Shown: piece after piece, positions 17,628 through 26,126 of the stretch
Position numbering within the stretch: position 1 is the stretch's first letter
Layout: each line of letters starts with the position of its first letter
Assembly (NCBI GenBank): GCA_937915545.1
Contig: CALGIJ010000033.1
Location: 1 to 52,330 of the forward strand
Length of the DNA stretch: 52,330 bases
Direction: 5' to 3'
From: an uncultured Desulfobacterales bacterium
GTDB taxonomy: Bacteria > Desulfobacterota > Desulfobulbia > Desulfobulbales > Desulfocapsaceae
Notes under the pieces: model-generated
Database searches by the model: none
Told to the model about the DNA's origin: nothing
The model's input: only the letters and a program-made list of their open reading frames with translations
Position numbers and translations under genes: made by a program

Positions 17628-18184
17628 GGGCGGAAAACCTCGCGGATCGATTGCAGCAGGTGGATGAAGAGGAAGAGGGCGAAGGCGCCGAAACCAACCG
17701 GGATGGAGAGCAGGAAGGGGGCGTTGGGGATCTGCAGCACCGCCGATTTCATGGTCCCGGAGAGCGCCTCGACGAAGCCGAGCCAGCCCTGGTAGACCAC
17801 GACGCCGGCCAGCACGATGGTGATCGCCTGGGTGACGATATCGACCACCAGGCGCGTCTGCGGGGCGAGCCGTTCGACGAGGATATCGACGCCGACATGG
17901 CAGCGACGCTCCGCCGAGTAGGCGACGCAGCAGGGCACGAAGATTGCCATGAGATACTCCACCAGCTCGTAGGCGCCGGGCAGCGGGTGTTTGAAGAAAT
18001 AGCGGCCGATGACGTCGCTGGCCATGACCGCCATCAGGGCGAGCAGGCCGAGGCCGGCGACGATCGCGATGAGGTTGCTCAGCCAGCGGCTCAACCGTGG
18101 CTGGGGCTGTTCCCCCTCGCTGATGATCGTTACCGGCACCTCGCGGCGCTCGTCTTCCCGTGGCAATAGGCTGCTCTTATCCAT
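17624..18184 (-). CDS. dctQ: TRAP transporter small permease subunit DctQ
   Basis: A 186-residue membrane protein with four helices (about 35-55, 75-95, 115-140 and 155-178) in the DctQ layout. Family motifs include DVIGRYFFKHPLPGAYELVE and VPCCVAYSAERRCHVGVDIL. It associates with DctM in the inner membrane as the small subunit. The N-terminal 30 residues are hydrophilic and somewhat longer than usual (MDKSSLLPREDERREVPVTI). It lies 84 bases downstream of dctP, separated by a strong hairpin, and overlaps dctM by four bases. Confidence 0.93.
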   Translation of the reverse strand: MDKSSLLPREDERREVPVTIISEGEQPQPRLSRWLSNLIAIVAGLGLLALMAVMASDVIGRYFFKHPLPGAYELVEYLMAIFVPCCVAYSAERRCHVGVDILVERLAPQTRLVVDIVTQAITIVLAGVVVYQGWLGFVEALSGTMKSAVLQIPNAPFLLSIPVGFGAFALFLFIHLLQSIREVFRP

Positions 18185-18220
18185 GGGGGCCTCGTGGGGG
18201 CGTCCTGGGGGTGGTGGCAG

Positions 18221-18257
18221 CGGTGCCGCGGCGGCACGAATCCGCGCCGCGGCACCG
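18221..18257 (-). promoter_or_regulatory. Intercistronic 13-bp stem hairpin between dctP and dctQ
   Basis: CGGTGCCGCGGCG (18221-18233) is perfectly complementary to CGCCGCGGCACCG (18245-18257), with an 11-base loop. There is no T-run in the direction of transcription. A structure this strong, just after a binding-protein gene, usually protects the upstream mRNA and lowers expression of the permease genes. Confidence 0.75.
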
Positions 18258-18268
18258 GTCGGCGACGG

Positions 18269-19309
18269 TTATTTCTTGGCGCCGAGGATCTCGAGGGCCG
18301 AATCGAGGATTTTCTGCGCCTCGGGACGGCCTTCTTTTTCCATCTTCTTCACCCACTGCTCCCAGATCGGCTTGCCGCCGACCTCGAGCCAGCGCTGGCG
18401 CTCCGCGGCGGAGAGCTCGGTGGGGACGATGGTGATATTGCTTTCCTTGGCCTTGTCGATGGCCGCCTTCTTGGCGGAGTCGAAGAAATACTTGCCCCAG
18501 AACTTCGAGCCCTGCAGCCCGCTGACGCTCATGATGCCGTCCTGGACGTCCTTGGGCAGGCTGGCCCACTTGGCCTTGTTCATGGAGATGGAGAAATAGA
18601 CCGCCGGGAAGGGCACCTCGGTATAATACTTGACTACCTCATAGAACCTGAAGCCGTGGATCGCCTCCCAGGGGGCGCCCATGCCGTCGACCACGCCCTT
18701 CTGCAGGTTGAGGAACATCTCCGGCATCGGCTGCAGCAGCGGGATGGCGCCGAGGGCGTTCATCATGTCGGTGGGCGGTCCCCCGGTCATGCGGATCTTG
18801 AGGCCCTTGATGTCCTCCATGGTCTTGACCGGCTTGTCGCGGGTGATGAGGGTATAGGGCGGGCTGGTGTAGAGGAGGAGGACCTTGTTGTCGGCGAATT
18901 CCTTCTGGATCTCCGGATGCTTCTCATAGAGCTTCCACAGGGCCTCGCTGCCCTGCTCGGCGGTGGTGAAGGGCATGGCGGGGAGGCTGATGACGTCGGC
19001 GAGCGGGGTCATGTTGGGCCAGTAGCCATGGAAACACCAGGCGATATCGGTGATGCCGTTCTTGGTCGCCTCCCAGTTGTCCTTGCCCTTGGAGAGGGTC
19101 TGGCTCCAGAAGATCTGCGTCTTGACCTTGCCATTGGTGGCCTTTTCGATTTGCTGGAACCAGGGCACCACCGCCTCGGTAGAGCTGATGGCGCTGTCCG
19201 GGTTCTGGTGGGAAAAGCGCAGGGTGATGGTGTCTTCGGCCAGGCTTTGGCTGGCGAAGACGGTGCTCATCGCCAGGCCGATGATGGAGACTGCGATGCT
19301 TCGTTTCAT
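18269..19309 (-). CDS. dctP: TRAP transporter substrate-binding protein DctP
   Basis: A 346-residue periplasmic binding protein. The signal peptide MKRSIAVSIIGLAMSTVFAS then QSLA is cleaved near residue 24. Features of the DctP family follow: TLRFSHQNPDS, the conserved helix region IKGLKIRMTGGPPTDMMNALG with the carboxylate-binding Arg in KIRMTGG, and GVVDGMGAPWEAIHGFRFYE. It would bind an organic acid and deliver it to DctQM. The aromatic content of the cleft (WCFHGYWPNMTP) may point to a ligand other than simple C4-dicarboxylates, but this cannot be fixed here. It is the first gene of the operon and is divergent from an exporter gene across 326 bases. Confidence 0.95.
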   Translation of the reverse strand: MKRSIAVSIIGLAMSTVFASQSLAEDTITLRFSHQNPDSAISSTEAVVPWFQQIEKATNGKVKTQIFWSQTLSKGKDNWEATKNGITDIAWCFHGYWPNMTPLADVISLPAMPFTTAEQGSEALWKLYEKHPEIQKEFADNKVLLLYTSPPYTLITRDKPVKTMEDIKGLKIRMTGGPPTDMMNALGAIPLLQPMPEMFLNLQKGVVDGMGAPWEAIHGFRFYEVVKYYTEVPFPAVYFSISMNKAKWASLPKDVQDGIMSVSGLQGSKFWGKYFFDSAKKAAIDKAKESNITIVPTELSAAERQRWLEVGGKPIWEQWVKKMEKEGRPEAQKILDSALEILGAKK

Positions 19310-19503
19310 TGTGTCCTCCCGTGGTGATGGTTACAGGTTGAGGGAAGTGTGCTTCCCGATACCGAGCATGAACGGGGTACATGGAACGTGAAGGGGTGGG
19401 GCTCTCTTGCCGGAGAGGTATGGCTGCTCCTGTGGCGGATCGCTGCGGGATGGATCAGGCGGTGGCGCTTCCCCGAGGGGGTGGCCGAGCCGCCGGGGCC
19501 GTG

Positions 19504-19551
19504 TTGCATGACATCTTGCATGAATAGTTACTGGGCCACCACCATTAGTCA
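19504..19551 (-). promoter_or_regulatory. Promoter/operator region of dctP, TTGCATGA direct repeats
   Basis: In the 326-base divergent region, TTGCATGA occurs twice, at 19504-19511 and 19516-19523, 12 bp apart. On the minus strand TTGACT (19546-19551) is a fair -35 box, with a poor -10 near 19525-19532, so the repeats would lie around the dctP start site. A repressor or activator binding in tandem is plausible. The 10-mer TTGCATGAAT of the second copy also occurs in the tetR operator region at 41711. The rest of the region holds no gene. Confidence 0.35.
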
Positions 19552-19635
19552 AGCTTTTTCGGGGATTCCCCTGCAACGGGGCGGGGTTGGCGCCTGCCGG
19601 GGCAAGAGTGACCCGATTATCGACAAGTAGGGAAT

Positions 19636-20862
19636 ATGAAACAACCGCAACATCATGGCAAGGGCGAGTTCATCTGTCGCATGGCGGTGCTCATGTCGCT
19701 GGCCGCCCTGGCCATCGACACGGTGCTGCCGGCGCTGGAGATGATCGGCACGAGCCTCGGCGTCGCCGATGGCAACGACAGCCAGCTGGTCATCTCGCTC
19801 TTTTTCGTCGGCATGGCCTGCGGGCAGATGCTCTATGGCCCGGTCTCCGACGCCTTCGGGCGCAAGCCGGCGCTTTACCTGGGCATTTGCGTCTTTCTCG
19901 GTGGCAGCCTGGTTTCGCTGCTCGCCACCACCTTCGCCGCCATGCTCGTCGGCCGGGTGCTGCAGGGCTTCGGCATCTGCTGCTGCCGGGTAGTGTCCAT
20001 GGCGATGATTCGTGACAGCCTGGAGGGCCGGGAGATGGCGCGGGTGATGTCGCTGATCATGGTGCTGTTCATCGTCGTCCCGGCGATCGCCCCCTCTCTC
20101 GGCCAGCTCATTCTCTACTGCGGCAACTGGCGCGGCATCTTCCTGCTGCTCTTCCTCGCCGCCGCGGCCAGCCTCCTGTGGGCCTGGCGGCGCCAGCCGG
20201 AGACCCTCGCCGTGGCCAAGCGCCGCCCTTTCTCGGCGGCGGTCATCGGCGCCGGCATCGCCGAGACCCTGCGCCACCCGGTGTCGCGCTCCTATACCCT
20301 GGCCTCGGGGATCATCTTCGGCGGCTTCGTCGGCTATCTCAACTCGGCCCAGCAGATCCTGCAGATCCACTACGGCCTCGGCGACCTCTTCGCCCTCTAT
20401 TTCGGCGTCCTCGCGGTGGCCATCGGCCTGTCCTCCTTCGTCAACGCCAAGCTGGTCGTGCGCTACGGGGTGGAGGGGCCGAGCATCGTCGCCCTGCTCG
20501 TGCTGGCGGCCTCCTCGCTGGCCTTCTTGCTCTTTGCCGGCGCGGTGCCCGGGGGGCCGTCCCTGTGGCCGTTCATGGCCTTTCTCACCCTGGTCTTCTT
20601 CTGCTTCGGGGTGCTCTTCGGCGGCTTCAGCACCCTGGCGGTGCAGCCCATGGGCCATATCGCCGGGGTGGCAATGTCGGTGATCAGCTCCTTGCAGACC
20701 CTGCTCTCGGCCCTGGTCGGGGGGGGCATCGGCTGGGCCTACGATGGCAGCGTGCGCCCGCTGGTGGCGGGATTCTTTTTCTGCGCCGTGGCGTCGCTGG
20801 CGATGGTCGGCTATGTTCGACGTCAGCGGCGGGTGACAGGGGACAAAGGGGGCAACGGATGA
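19636..20862 (+). CDS. MFS multidrug efflux transporter, Bcr/CflA type
   Basis: A 408-residue inner-membrane protein with about 12 hydrophobic segments. Residues near 62-80 hold the MFS loop motif GPVSDAFGRKPALYLG. TVLPALEMIGTSLGV at the N-terminus and LVGRVLQGFGICCCRVVSMA (motif C region) resemble Bcr/CflA drug:H+ antiporters. It should export small amphipathic compounds; the substrate is unknown. It is transcribed divergently from the TRAP operon, which could mean shared regulation of uptake and export. The start has GGGA a few bases upstream. The C-terminal RRQRRVTGDKGGNG tail is cytosolic. Confidence 0.9.
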   Translation: MKQPQHHGKGEFICRMAVLMSLAALAIDTVLPALEMIGTSLGVADGNDSQLVISLFFVGMACGQMLYGPVSDAFGRKPALYLGICVFLGGSLVSLLATTFAAMLVGRVLQGFGICCCRVVSMAMIRDSLEGREMARVMSLIMVLFIVVPAIAPSLGQLILYCGNWRGIFLLLFLAAAASLLWAWRRQPETLAVAKRRPFSAAVIGAGIAETLRHPVSRSYTLASGIIFGGFVGYLNSAQQILQIHYGLGDLFALYFGVLAVAIGLSSFVNAKLVVRYGVEGPSIVALLVLAASSLAFLLFAGAVPGGPSLWPFMAFLTLVFFCFGVLFGGFSTLAVQPMGHIAGVAMSVISSLQTLLSALVGGGIGWAYDGSVRPLVAGFFFCAVASLAMVGYVRRQRRVTGDKGGNG

Positions 20863-20955
20863 TTACCCGGAAGGCGAAGACCATCCGGGGCAAGGCAGCT
20901 GTCCCGGCCTGGGGACGGCTGGCGATGATGCACAACAGGCGACAAGGAGGACGAG

Positions 20956-21339
20956 ATGTATTGTGACGGCTGTAAGCAAGAGCTGCAGGGAGAGGCGGGC
21001 CATCGCCAGGGGGACGCCGTGCTCTGCGAAGACTGCTTTATCGACAAAGTGACGGTCCTCAAGACCTGCGACCCCTGGGCGGTATACAGCGCCTCGCGCA
21101 CCGCCACCAAGGATCCCGGCCTCACCGAGGCGCAGCGGGGTATGATCGAGTTTCTGCGTCGCCACGGCCCGGCCACTTTGGGCGAGCTGGTCGCCGCCCT
21201 CGGCCTTGGCGAGGAGGAGGTGCGCAGCAACTTCACCGTCTTGCGCCATATCAAGCTCGCCGGGGCGATGAAGCGTGGCGACGAGATCTGTTATACCCTG
21301 TGGCGGGAAGGGGAGGACAACGGCCCGGCGAAAGGCTGA
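20956..21339 (+). CDS. Zinc-ribbon / winged-helix protein of unknown function
   Basis: A 127-residue protein. The N-terminus MYCDGCKQELQGEAGHRQGD, then AVLCEDC, gives a CxxC-x19-CxxC zinc ribbon. Residues about 58-115 (LTEAQRGMIEFLRRHGPATL then GELVAALGLGEEEVRSNFTVLRH) look like a winged helix with a beta wing ending EICYTLW. It may be a small DNA-binding regulator, or part of a complex in which the ribbon grips a partner. I do not recognise a named family. A strong AGGAGGACGAG ribosome site precedes ATG 20956. It lies 93 bases after the exporter and 191 bases before the isomerase gene, all on the plus strand. Confidence 0.8.
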   Translation: MYCDGCKQELQGEAGHRQGDAVLCEDCFIDKVTVLKTCDPWAVYSASRTATKDPGLTEAQRGMIEFLRRHGPATLGELVAALGLGEEEVRSNFTVLRHIKLAGAMKRGDEICYTLWREGEDNGPAKG

Positions 21340-21530
21340 GTCGGCCTCCGTCGCCCCGTGGCAGGCGCCGATTCGCGCGTTGCAAAATTGCCGGCGAGGG
21401 GGTAGCCTGCCTCTTGTCGCCGCACGTCGGGGCACAAACGGCAAGGGCGAGTGCGGCGCCCGCCACGCGGCGGGAGGTGCCGGTCAAGAGACGGCTGGCA
21501 GGAGGCCTGTGCAGAAGAGGGGGGACGACC

Positions 21531-22330
21531 ATGCGCTATGGGGCGATGAACTTCCCGGTCAAGCCGGTGCTGGAGGAGATTCGAACCTTCGCCGCCATGG
21601 GCTTCGACTATGTCGAGCTGTCCATGGACCCGCCGCAGGCCCACTACAGCATCCTGCGCCGCCAGCGGGCGGAGATTGCCGCCGCCCTGCGCCAGGCTGG
21701 CCTGGGGGTGGTCTGCCACCTGCCGACCTTCGTCCTTCCCGCCGATCTCACCGACAGCCTGCGGGCCGCCTCCATCGAGGAGATGCGTCATTCCCTCGAG
21801 GTTGCCGCCGAGCTCGGGGCGGGCAAAGCGGTGCTCCACCCCTGCCCGCGCAGCGGCATGGGCCTGATGGTGCCCGATGTGGTGCGCGGCTACGCCCTCG
21901 ACTTTTTCGCCATTATGGTGGAACAGGCGGGCAAGCTGGGGGTGACCCTGTGCCTGGAGAACATGTTCCCGCGCTATGGCTTCGGGGTCGAGGCGGCGGA
22001 GTTCGCCGAGTTTTTTCGCTCTTTCCGAGTTTGCGCATGACCCTCGATGTCGCCCACGCCCATATCGACGGCGGCCGTGAGCGACGGCTGCGCGAACTCC
22101 TCCGCGCCGCTTCCGGGCGCATCGCCCATCTCCATATCAGTGATAACTTTGGCCGGCGCGACGACCACCTCGAGCTCGGCAAAGGCGATATCGACCTCGT
22201 CGCCATGGCCCGTCAGCTGAACGCCATCGGCTATGACGACACCATCACCCTCGAGGTCTTCGACCCCGACCGCCAGGCGCTGGCCGCAAGCCGCCGGCGC
22301 CTGCAACAGCTCTTTTCAACCTCTCGCTGA
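21531..22330 (+). pseudogene. Sugar-phosphate isomerase/epimerase-like gene, frameshifted
   Basis: ATG 21531 (GAGGGGGG ribosome site) opens a xylose-isomerase-like TIM barrel: MRYGAMNFPVKPVLEEIRTF, YVELSMDPP, GLGVVCHLPTFV, KAVLHPCPRSG and TLCLENMFPRYGFG with a likely metal Glu. The frame ends at 22040 after FRSFRVCA. The rest of the domain continues in the next frame from about 22017 (SLFPSLRMTLDVAHAHIDGG ... LHISDNFGRRDDHLELGKGD ... TLEVFDPDRQALAASRRRL) to 22330, with the expected Asp-His and His-x-Asp metal residues. The switch lies at a run of six T (22011-22016); seven T would restore one frame of about 266 residues. It is therefore a recent indel, a sequencing error or slippage. It precedes moeA by five bases. 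Confidence 0.8.
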
Positions 22331-22335
22331 CTGCC

Positions 22336-23538
22336 ATGATCGCTCTCGACGACGCCCACCGTATCATCGCCCGGCTGCCCACTCTGGAGCCGTGCCCCAT
22401 GTCCCTCGGCGAGGCCCTCGGCCTGGCCCTGGCCGAAGATGTCCATGCCCAGGGCGACTGCCCGACCATCGCCTCCTCCCTCAAGGACGGCTATGCGGTA
22501 CGCTCGGGCGATATCGCCAATGCCTCGCCGCAGCTTCCGGTTGCCCTCAAGCTGGGCGGTCTGCTCGCCGCCGGCGATACCGCCGCCGGCCACGAGGTGC
22601 AGAGCGGCAGCTGCCTGCGCGTGCTGACCGGCGGGCCGCTGCCGGCGGGGGCGACGGCGGTGCTCGCCCAGGAGTTCGCCCGTGTCGAGGGTGCCGCCCT
22701 CGTCGCCCTGGCCGACGCCCCGCCGGGCAAGAATGTGCTGCAGCGCGGCAGCGACATCGCCACCGGCCAGCGCGTGCTCCATGCCGGGCAGGTCCTGCAG
22801 CCGGCGGCTCTGGGCCTGGCGGCGGCCGCCGGCCTCGGCCTCGTCCCGGTGCACCCGCGGCCGCGGGTGGCGGTGGTGGCCACCGGCAGCGAGCTGGTCT
22901 GGCCGGGGGAGGGGCTCGGCCCGGGGCGAATCGCCGCCAGCAACATGGTCATCGCCGCCGCCGAGCTGCGCCAGCTCGGCATAGACCCCAGCCTGCACCT
23001 CGAGCGCGACCACCTCGGCGCCCTCGAACGGCGCCTGGCGGAGATCCTCCCCGACATCGACCTGCTCATCACCTGCGGCGGCATCCTCGACGGCGACAAG
23101 GACCTCACCATGCGCGCCATGGAGGCCCTCGGCATGGAGAAGTTCTTCCATCGCGTGCGCATCGGCCCGGGCAAGGGCGCCTGCTGCGGGCGCATCGGCC
23201 GCACCGTGGTCTTCAACCTTCCCGGCGGGCCGCCCTCCCATCATGTCGCCCTGCTGCTCCTCGCCATGCCGGGGGTGCGGCGCATCATGGGCTACGCCGA
23301 TATCCTTCCCCCTCACGAGACGGTACGAGTCAGCGCCGCCCTTCGTGGCCAGCGTGACTGGACGCAGCTCGTCTATGCCGCCATCGACAATGGCGAAGGC
23401 CGCCTCGTGGCGCGCCCACTGCGCGACAGCGGGCGCCTCTTCGCCATGGCCGAGGCGCGCGCCCTGATCGAGATCCCCGAGGGCTGCGAGCATATCGAAG
23501 CCGGCGGTCTCGCCCGAGTGTGGCGCTACCGGGGCTGA
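22336..23538 (+). CDS. moeA: MoeA-like molybdopterin molybdenumtransferase, divergent
   Basis: A 400-residue protein covering the MoeA domains: N-terminal region with SSLKDGYAVRSGDI, the central MPT-binding domain with PRVAVVATGSELVWPGEG and ITCGGILDGDKDL, and a C-terminal beta domain. MoeA inserts molybdate into adenylated molybdopterin to complete the cofactor. Three usually strict motifs are altered: MDGYA is KDGYA, the S-V/M-G-D-Y/F-D loop is ILDGDKD, and PGNPVS is PGGPPSH. It may be a specialised paralogue, for tungsten or for a particular enzyme, and need not be the housekeeping copy. It follows the isomerase frame by five bases and is probably cotranscribed. Confidence 0.87.
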   Translation: MIALDDAHRIIARLPTLEPCPMSLGEALGLALAEDVHAQGDCPTIASSLKDGYAVRSGDIANASPQLPVALKLGGLLAAGDTAAGHEVQSGSCLRVLTGGPLPAGATAVLAQEFARVEGAALVALADAPPGKNVLQRGSDIATGQRVLHAGQVLQPAALGLAAAAGLGLVPVHPRPRVAVVATGSELVWPGEGLGPGRIAASNMVIAAAELRQLGIDPSLHLERDHLGALERRLAEILPDIDLLITCGGILDGDKDLTMRAMEALGMEKFFHRVRIGPGKGACCGRIGRTVVFNLPGGPPSHHVALLLLAMPGVRRIMGYADILPPHETVRVSAALRGQRDWTQLVYAAIDNGEGRLVARPLRDSGRLFAMAEARALIEIPEGCEHIEAGGLARVWRYRG

Positions 23539-23554
23539 CCGAGGTCTCTTTCGC

Positions 23555-24835
23555 TTACGACAGCCGCTCTTTCAGCGATGTGACCAGGCGGTAACTCGAG
23601 CGCACCGCGTCCTCGTGGAAGCCGTAGCCGAAGTAGCTGCCGCAGAACCAGGTGCGCTGGACGCCGTTGAGCGACGCCAGCTCCCCCTGGGTGGCCATGC
23701 TGCGCTCGCTGTAGGAGGGGTGGTGATAGACCATGCGCGCCACCACCTGGCGCTCGTCATAGTCATCCGGGCGGTTGAGGGTGACCAGGTAGTCGTCCTT
23801 GCAGTTCAGCCCCTGGAGGAGGTTCATCCAGTAGCTGACGTAGGCCGGCTGCGTGCCATCCCTGGGGCCCTGGCGGCGGAAGTTCCACGAGGCCCAGGCC
23901 CTGCGGGAGGGGGGCATGACCCGCGCGTCGCGGTGCAGCACGGTATGGTTTTCCTCGTAGCGCCACGGGCTGAGCAGTCGCCGTTCTTCGGCGCTGGGCT
24001 CGTCGAGGAGGCGCAGGGCCTGGTCGGCATGGCAGGCGACCACCGCCTGGTCGAAAGACGCGGCGCTGCCGTCGGCGAGTTCCACCGTTACCTCGTCCGG
24101 GCCGCGGCGCAGCCGTCGCACGGTGGCGCCGAGGCGGATGGTGCCGGTGAAGGAGGCGGCGAAGGCCTTGACGTAGCTGTGGCTGCCGCCGACCACGGTA
24201 CGCCACTGCGGTCGGTCGATAAGGTCGAAGAGACCGTGGTTCTTAAAGAAACGCAGGAAGGCGCTGGCCGGGAAGGCGGTGACCTCGGCGGTCGGCGTCG
24301 ACCAGATGGCGGCTGCCATGGGGCGCAGGTAGTTGTCGACCATGAAGGGGTGGAAGTGGTGGCGGCGCACATAGTCGTCGAGGCTGCCGAGCTCGGCGGG
24401 GCTGTCGACGTCGGCGCGGCCGCGCCGGCAGAAGCGGGCGATCTCGAAGAGAAAGCGGTAGAAGCCGGGGCGCAGCAGGTTGCCGCGCTGGGCGAAGAGG
24501 CCGCTCAGGGTGTTGCCGGCGTAGAGGAAGTTGCTGGGCTGGCAGAAAAAGCTGAAGCTCATCTCCGTCGGCCGCGAGGCCACGCCCAAGCCGTCGAGGA
24601 AGGAGACGAAGTGGGGGTAGGCGGAGCTGTTGAAGACGATGAAACCGGTGTCCACCGGGGTCCCGGCATCGGGGCCGGAGGGGATGACCACGGTATGGGT
24701 ATGGCCGCCGAGGTAGTCGCCCTGCTCGAAGAGGGTGACCTGGTAGTCGTTCTGCAGCAGATGGGCGGCGACGATGCCGGCGACGCCGCCGCCGATGACG
24801 GCGAGCGGCCGCCGGGGGGATTGGGTTTCGGTCAT
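23555..24835 (-). CDS. FAD/NAD(P)-dependent amine-oxidase-like oxidoreductase
   Basis: A 426-residue flavoprotein. The Rossmann motif VIGGGVAGIVAAHLLQ (about 13-28) and FEQGDYLGGHTHTV give the FAD-binding start; the C-terminal WFCGSYFGYGFHEDAVRSS completes it. It matches the COG2907-type protein found next to cyclopropane fatty-acid synthase, DUF1365, DUF1295 and DUF2177 genes in photo-oxidative and lipid-modification clusters. It probably modifies acyl chains or protects membranes, but no reaction is proven. GGGAG eight bases upstream supports ATG 24835. It is last in a three-gene minus-strand operon with DUF1295 (16 bases upstream) and DUF2177. No cfa or DUF1365 gene is present here. Confidence 0.9.
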   Translation of the reverse strand: MTETQSPRRPLAVIGGGVAGIVAAHLLQNDYQVTLFEQGDYLGGHTHTVVIPSGPDAGTPVDTGFIVFNSSAYPHFVSFLDGLGVASRPTEMSFSFFCQPSNFLYAGNTLSGLFAQRGNLLRPGFYRFLFEIARFCRRGRADVDSPAELGSLDDYVRRHHFHPFMVDNYLRPMAAAIWSTPTAEVTAFPASAFLRFFKNHGLFDLIDRPQWRTVVGGSHSYVKAFAASFTGTIRLGATVRRLRRGPDEVTVELADGSAASFDQAVVACHADQALRLLDEPSAEERRLLSPWRYEENHTVLHRDARVMPPSRRAWASWNFRRQGPRDGTQPAYVSYWMNLLQGLNCKDDYLVTLNRPDDYDERQVVARMVYHHPSYSERSMATQGELASLNGVQRTWFCGSYFGYGFHEDAVRSSYRLVTSLKERLS

Positions 24836-24851
24836 GGTGTGCTCCCGTGGG

Positions 24852-25643
24852 TCACCTGGTTGCTCCGCCCCGGGGTGGGCCGGGGAAGAAGGCGTTGGTC
24901 TTGGCCCGGTAGGCCTGGAATGCTGGGTCGTCCTGGTATTTTTTCTCGAGCATGGGGATGCCCGAGACCTTGAGCAGCAGAAAGAGGATGGTCAGCGGCG
25001 CGATGAGCGCGTACAGCCCGAGCGGCCCCGGCAGGGCGAGGAGGAAGATCCCCCACCACAGCAGCGCCTCGCCGAAGTAGTTGGGATGGCGGCTGTAGCG
25101 CCACAGGCCGTGGGTGATGATCTTTCCCCGGTTGGCCGGGTTTTTCTTGAAGATCAGCAGCTGCCGGTCGCTGATCGCCTCGCAGAGCAGGCCGACGGCA
25201 AAGAGCAGCACCGCGACGAGGTCCCAGGCACCGAGGGGTGGGCCGGGGGCGGCGATCGTCACCAGCACCGGGGTGGCGATGACTACGACGATGGCCCCTT
25301 GCAGGAGGTAGACCTGAAGCAGGCCGCGCCATACCACCGTGCGCCCCCACTGGCGGCGGAACTCGCGGTAGCGGAAGTCTTCGCCGCGGCCGTGGTGGCG
25401 GATGGCGAGGTGCACAGCGAGGCGCGCCGCCCACAGGGCAATGAGCACAAAGAGCAGCAGGGTCCGCGGGTGCAGCTCGCCGGGGCCGCCCAGAGTCAGG
25501 CCGCCCCAGCAGGCGACGACGAAGGCCGGGCCGTAGGCGATATCGGCGATGCTGTTGTCCCTGGCCGCCTGGCCGACGGCAAAGAGCAGCAGCATGAAGA
25601 GCAGCAGGGTGAGGGCGGCGGCAAGATAGACGTCACTGACCAT
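24852..25643 (-). CDS. DUF1295 family membrane reductase-like protein
   Basis: A 263-residue polytopic membrane protein with about six to seven helices. The signature region GLWRYSRHPNYFGEALLWWG and the ending KKYQDDPAFQAYRAKTNAFF match DUF1295, in the steroid 5-alpha-reductase/ICMT superfamily. These bind NADPH or SAM at the C-terminal helices and act on lipid-like substrates. The open frame extends to 26147 but overlaps the DUF2177 gene; ATG 25643 with GGGAGG seven bases before is the likely start. It sits between DUF2177 and the FAD oxidoreductase and is probably cotranscribed. Confidence 0.9.
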   Translation of the reverse strand: MVSDVYLAAALTLLLFMLLLFAVGQAARDNSIADIAYGPAFVVACWGGLTLGGPGELHPRTLLLFVLIALWAARLAVHLAIRHHGRGEDFRYREFRRQWGRTVVWRGLLQVYLLQGAIVVVIATPVLVTIAAPGPPLGAWDLVAVLLFAVGLLCEAISDRQLLIFKKNPANRGKIITHGLWRYSRHPNYFGEALLWWGIFLLALPGPLGLYALIAPLTILFLLLKVSGIPMLEKKYQDDPAFQAYRAKTNAFFPGPPRGGATR

Positions 25644-25660
25644 AGTGAACCTCCCGGGTG

Positions 25661-26068
25661 CTATTGCAGGCGGGTGCCGATGAGATAGGCCGCGCCACCC
25701 ACCAGGGTACAGAGCACGGTCCCCCAGAGGATGTCGACGACCACCACCGACATCGGCCACTGGCGCAGGGTGGCCAGGTTGGTGAGGTCGTAGGTGGCGT
25801 AGGTGAAAAAGCCGAACAGGGCCCCGTAGAGACAGGCAACGAGGAGCGACTGGGCGGCCAGGCCGGGGCGCACGGCGAAGATGAGGATGCCGGCGATATA
25901 GACGAAATAGAAGACCAGCGCCGCCGGCCAGTTGACCTCGGGGCTGAGCAGGTGGTCGAGGCGGCTCTTGTAGAAACTGCGGGCGACATAGCCCAGCCAG
26001 ATTATGTCGATGGCGAAAAACACCGGCACGGTGAGAAGGTAGAGCTTCAGCCAGAATATCGTCTGCAT
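25661..26068 (-). CDS. DUF2177 family membrane protein
   Basis: A 135-residue protein with four hydrophobic helices, beginning MQTIFWLKLYLLTVPVFFAI and then DIIWLGYVARSFYKSRL; the later AALVFYFVYIAGILIFAV, GFFTYATYDLTNLATL and WPMSVVVVDILWGTVLC are typical of DUF2177. Its function is unknown, though the family recurs with DUF1295 and the COG2907-like flavoprotein. ATG 26068 is preceded by GCGGAGG. It is the first gene of the operon. Its promoter carries a Fur-like palindrome (26129-26141) overlapping the -10 box and spacer. Confidence 0.9.
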   Translation of the reverse strand: MQTIFWLKLYLLTVPVFFAIDIIWLGYVARSFYKSRLDHLLSPEVNWPAALVFYFVYIAGILIFAVRPGLAAQSLLVACLYGALFGFFTYATYDLTNLATLRQWPMSVVVVDILWGTVLCTLVGGAAYLIGTRLQ

Positions 26069-26126
26069 AAGACCTCCGCAGGGTTGAAGAGGGGTGATGT
26101 CGGGCGTAACTGACCTTGTATTGCTT

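Noticed and set aside
16209..17795. Plus-strand open frame of 528 codons
   Set aside because: Antisense to dctM; the His/Asp/Gly-rich product is the usual shadow of a GC-rich membrane protein gene.
21340..21530. Cobalamin- or Moco-type riboswitch upstream of the isomerase-moeA genes
   Set aside because: GC-rich hairpins are present, but no consensus box of either class could be matched.
22005..22040. Programmed -1 frameshift in the isomerase gene
   Set aside because: The T6 run lacks a good slippery heptamer or clear downstream stimulator; a simple indel explains it better.
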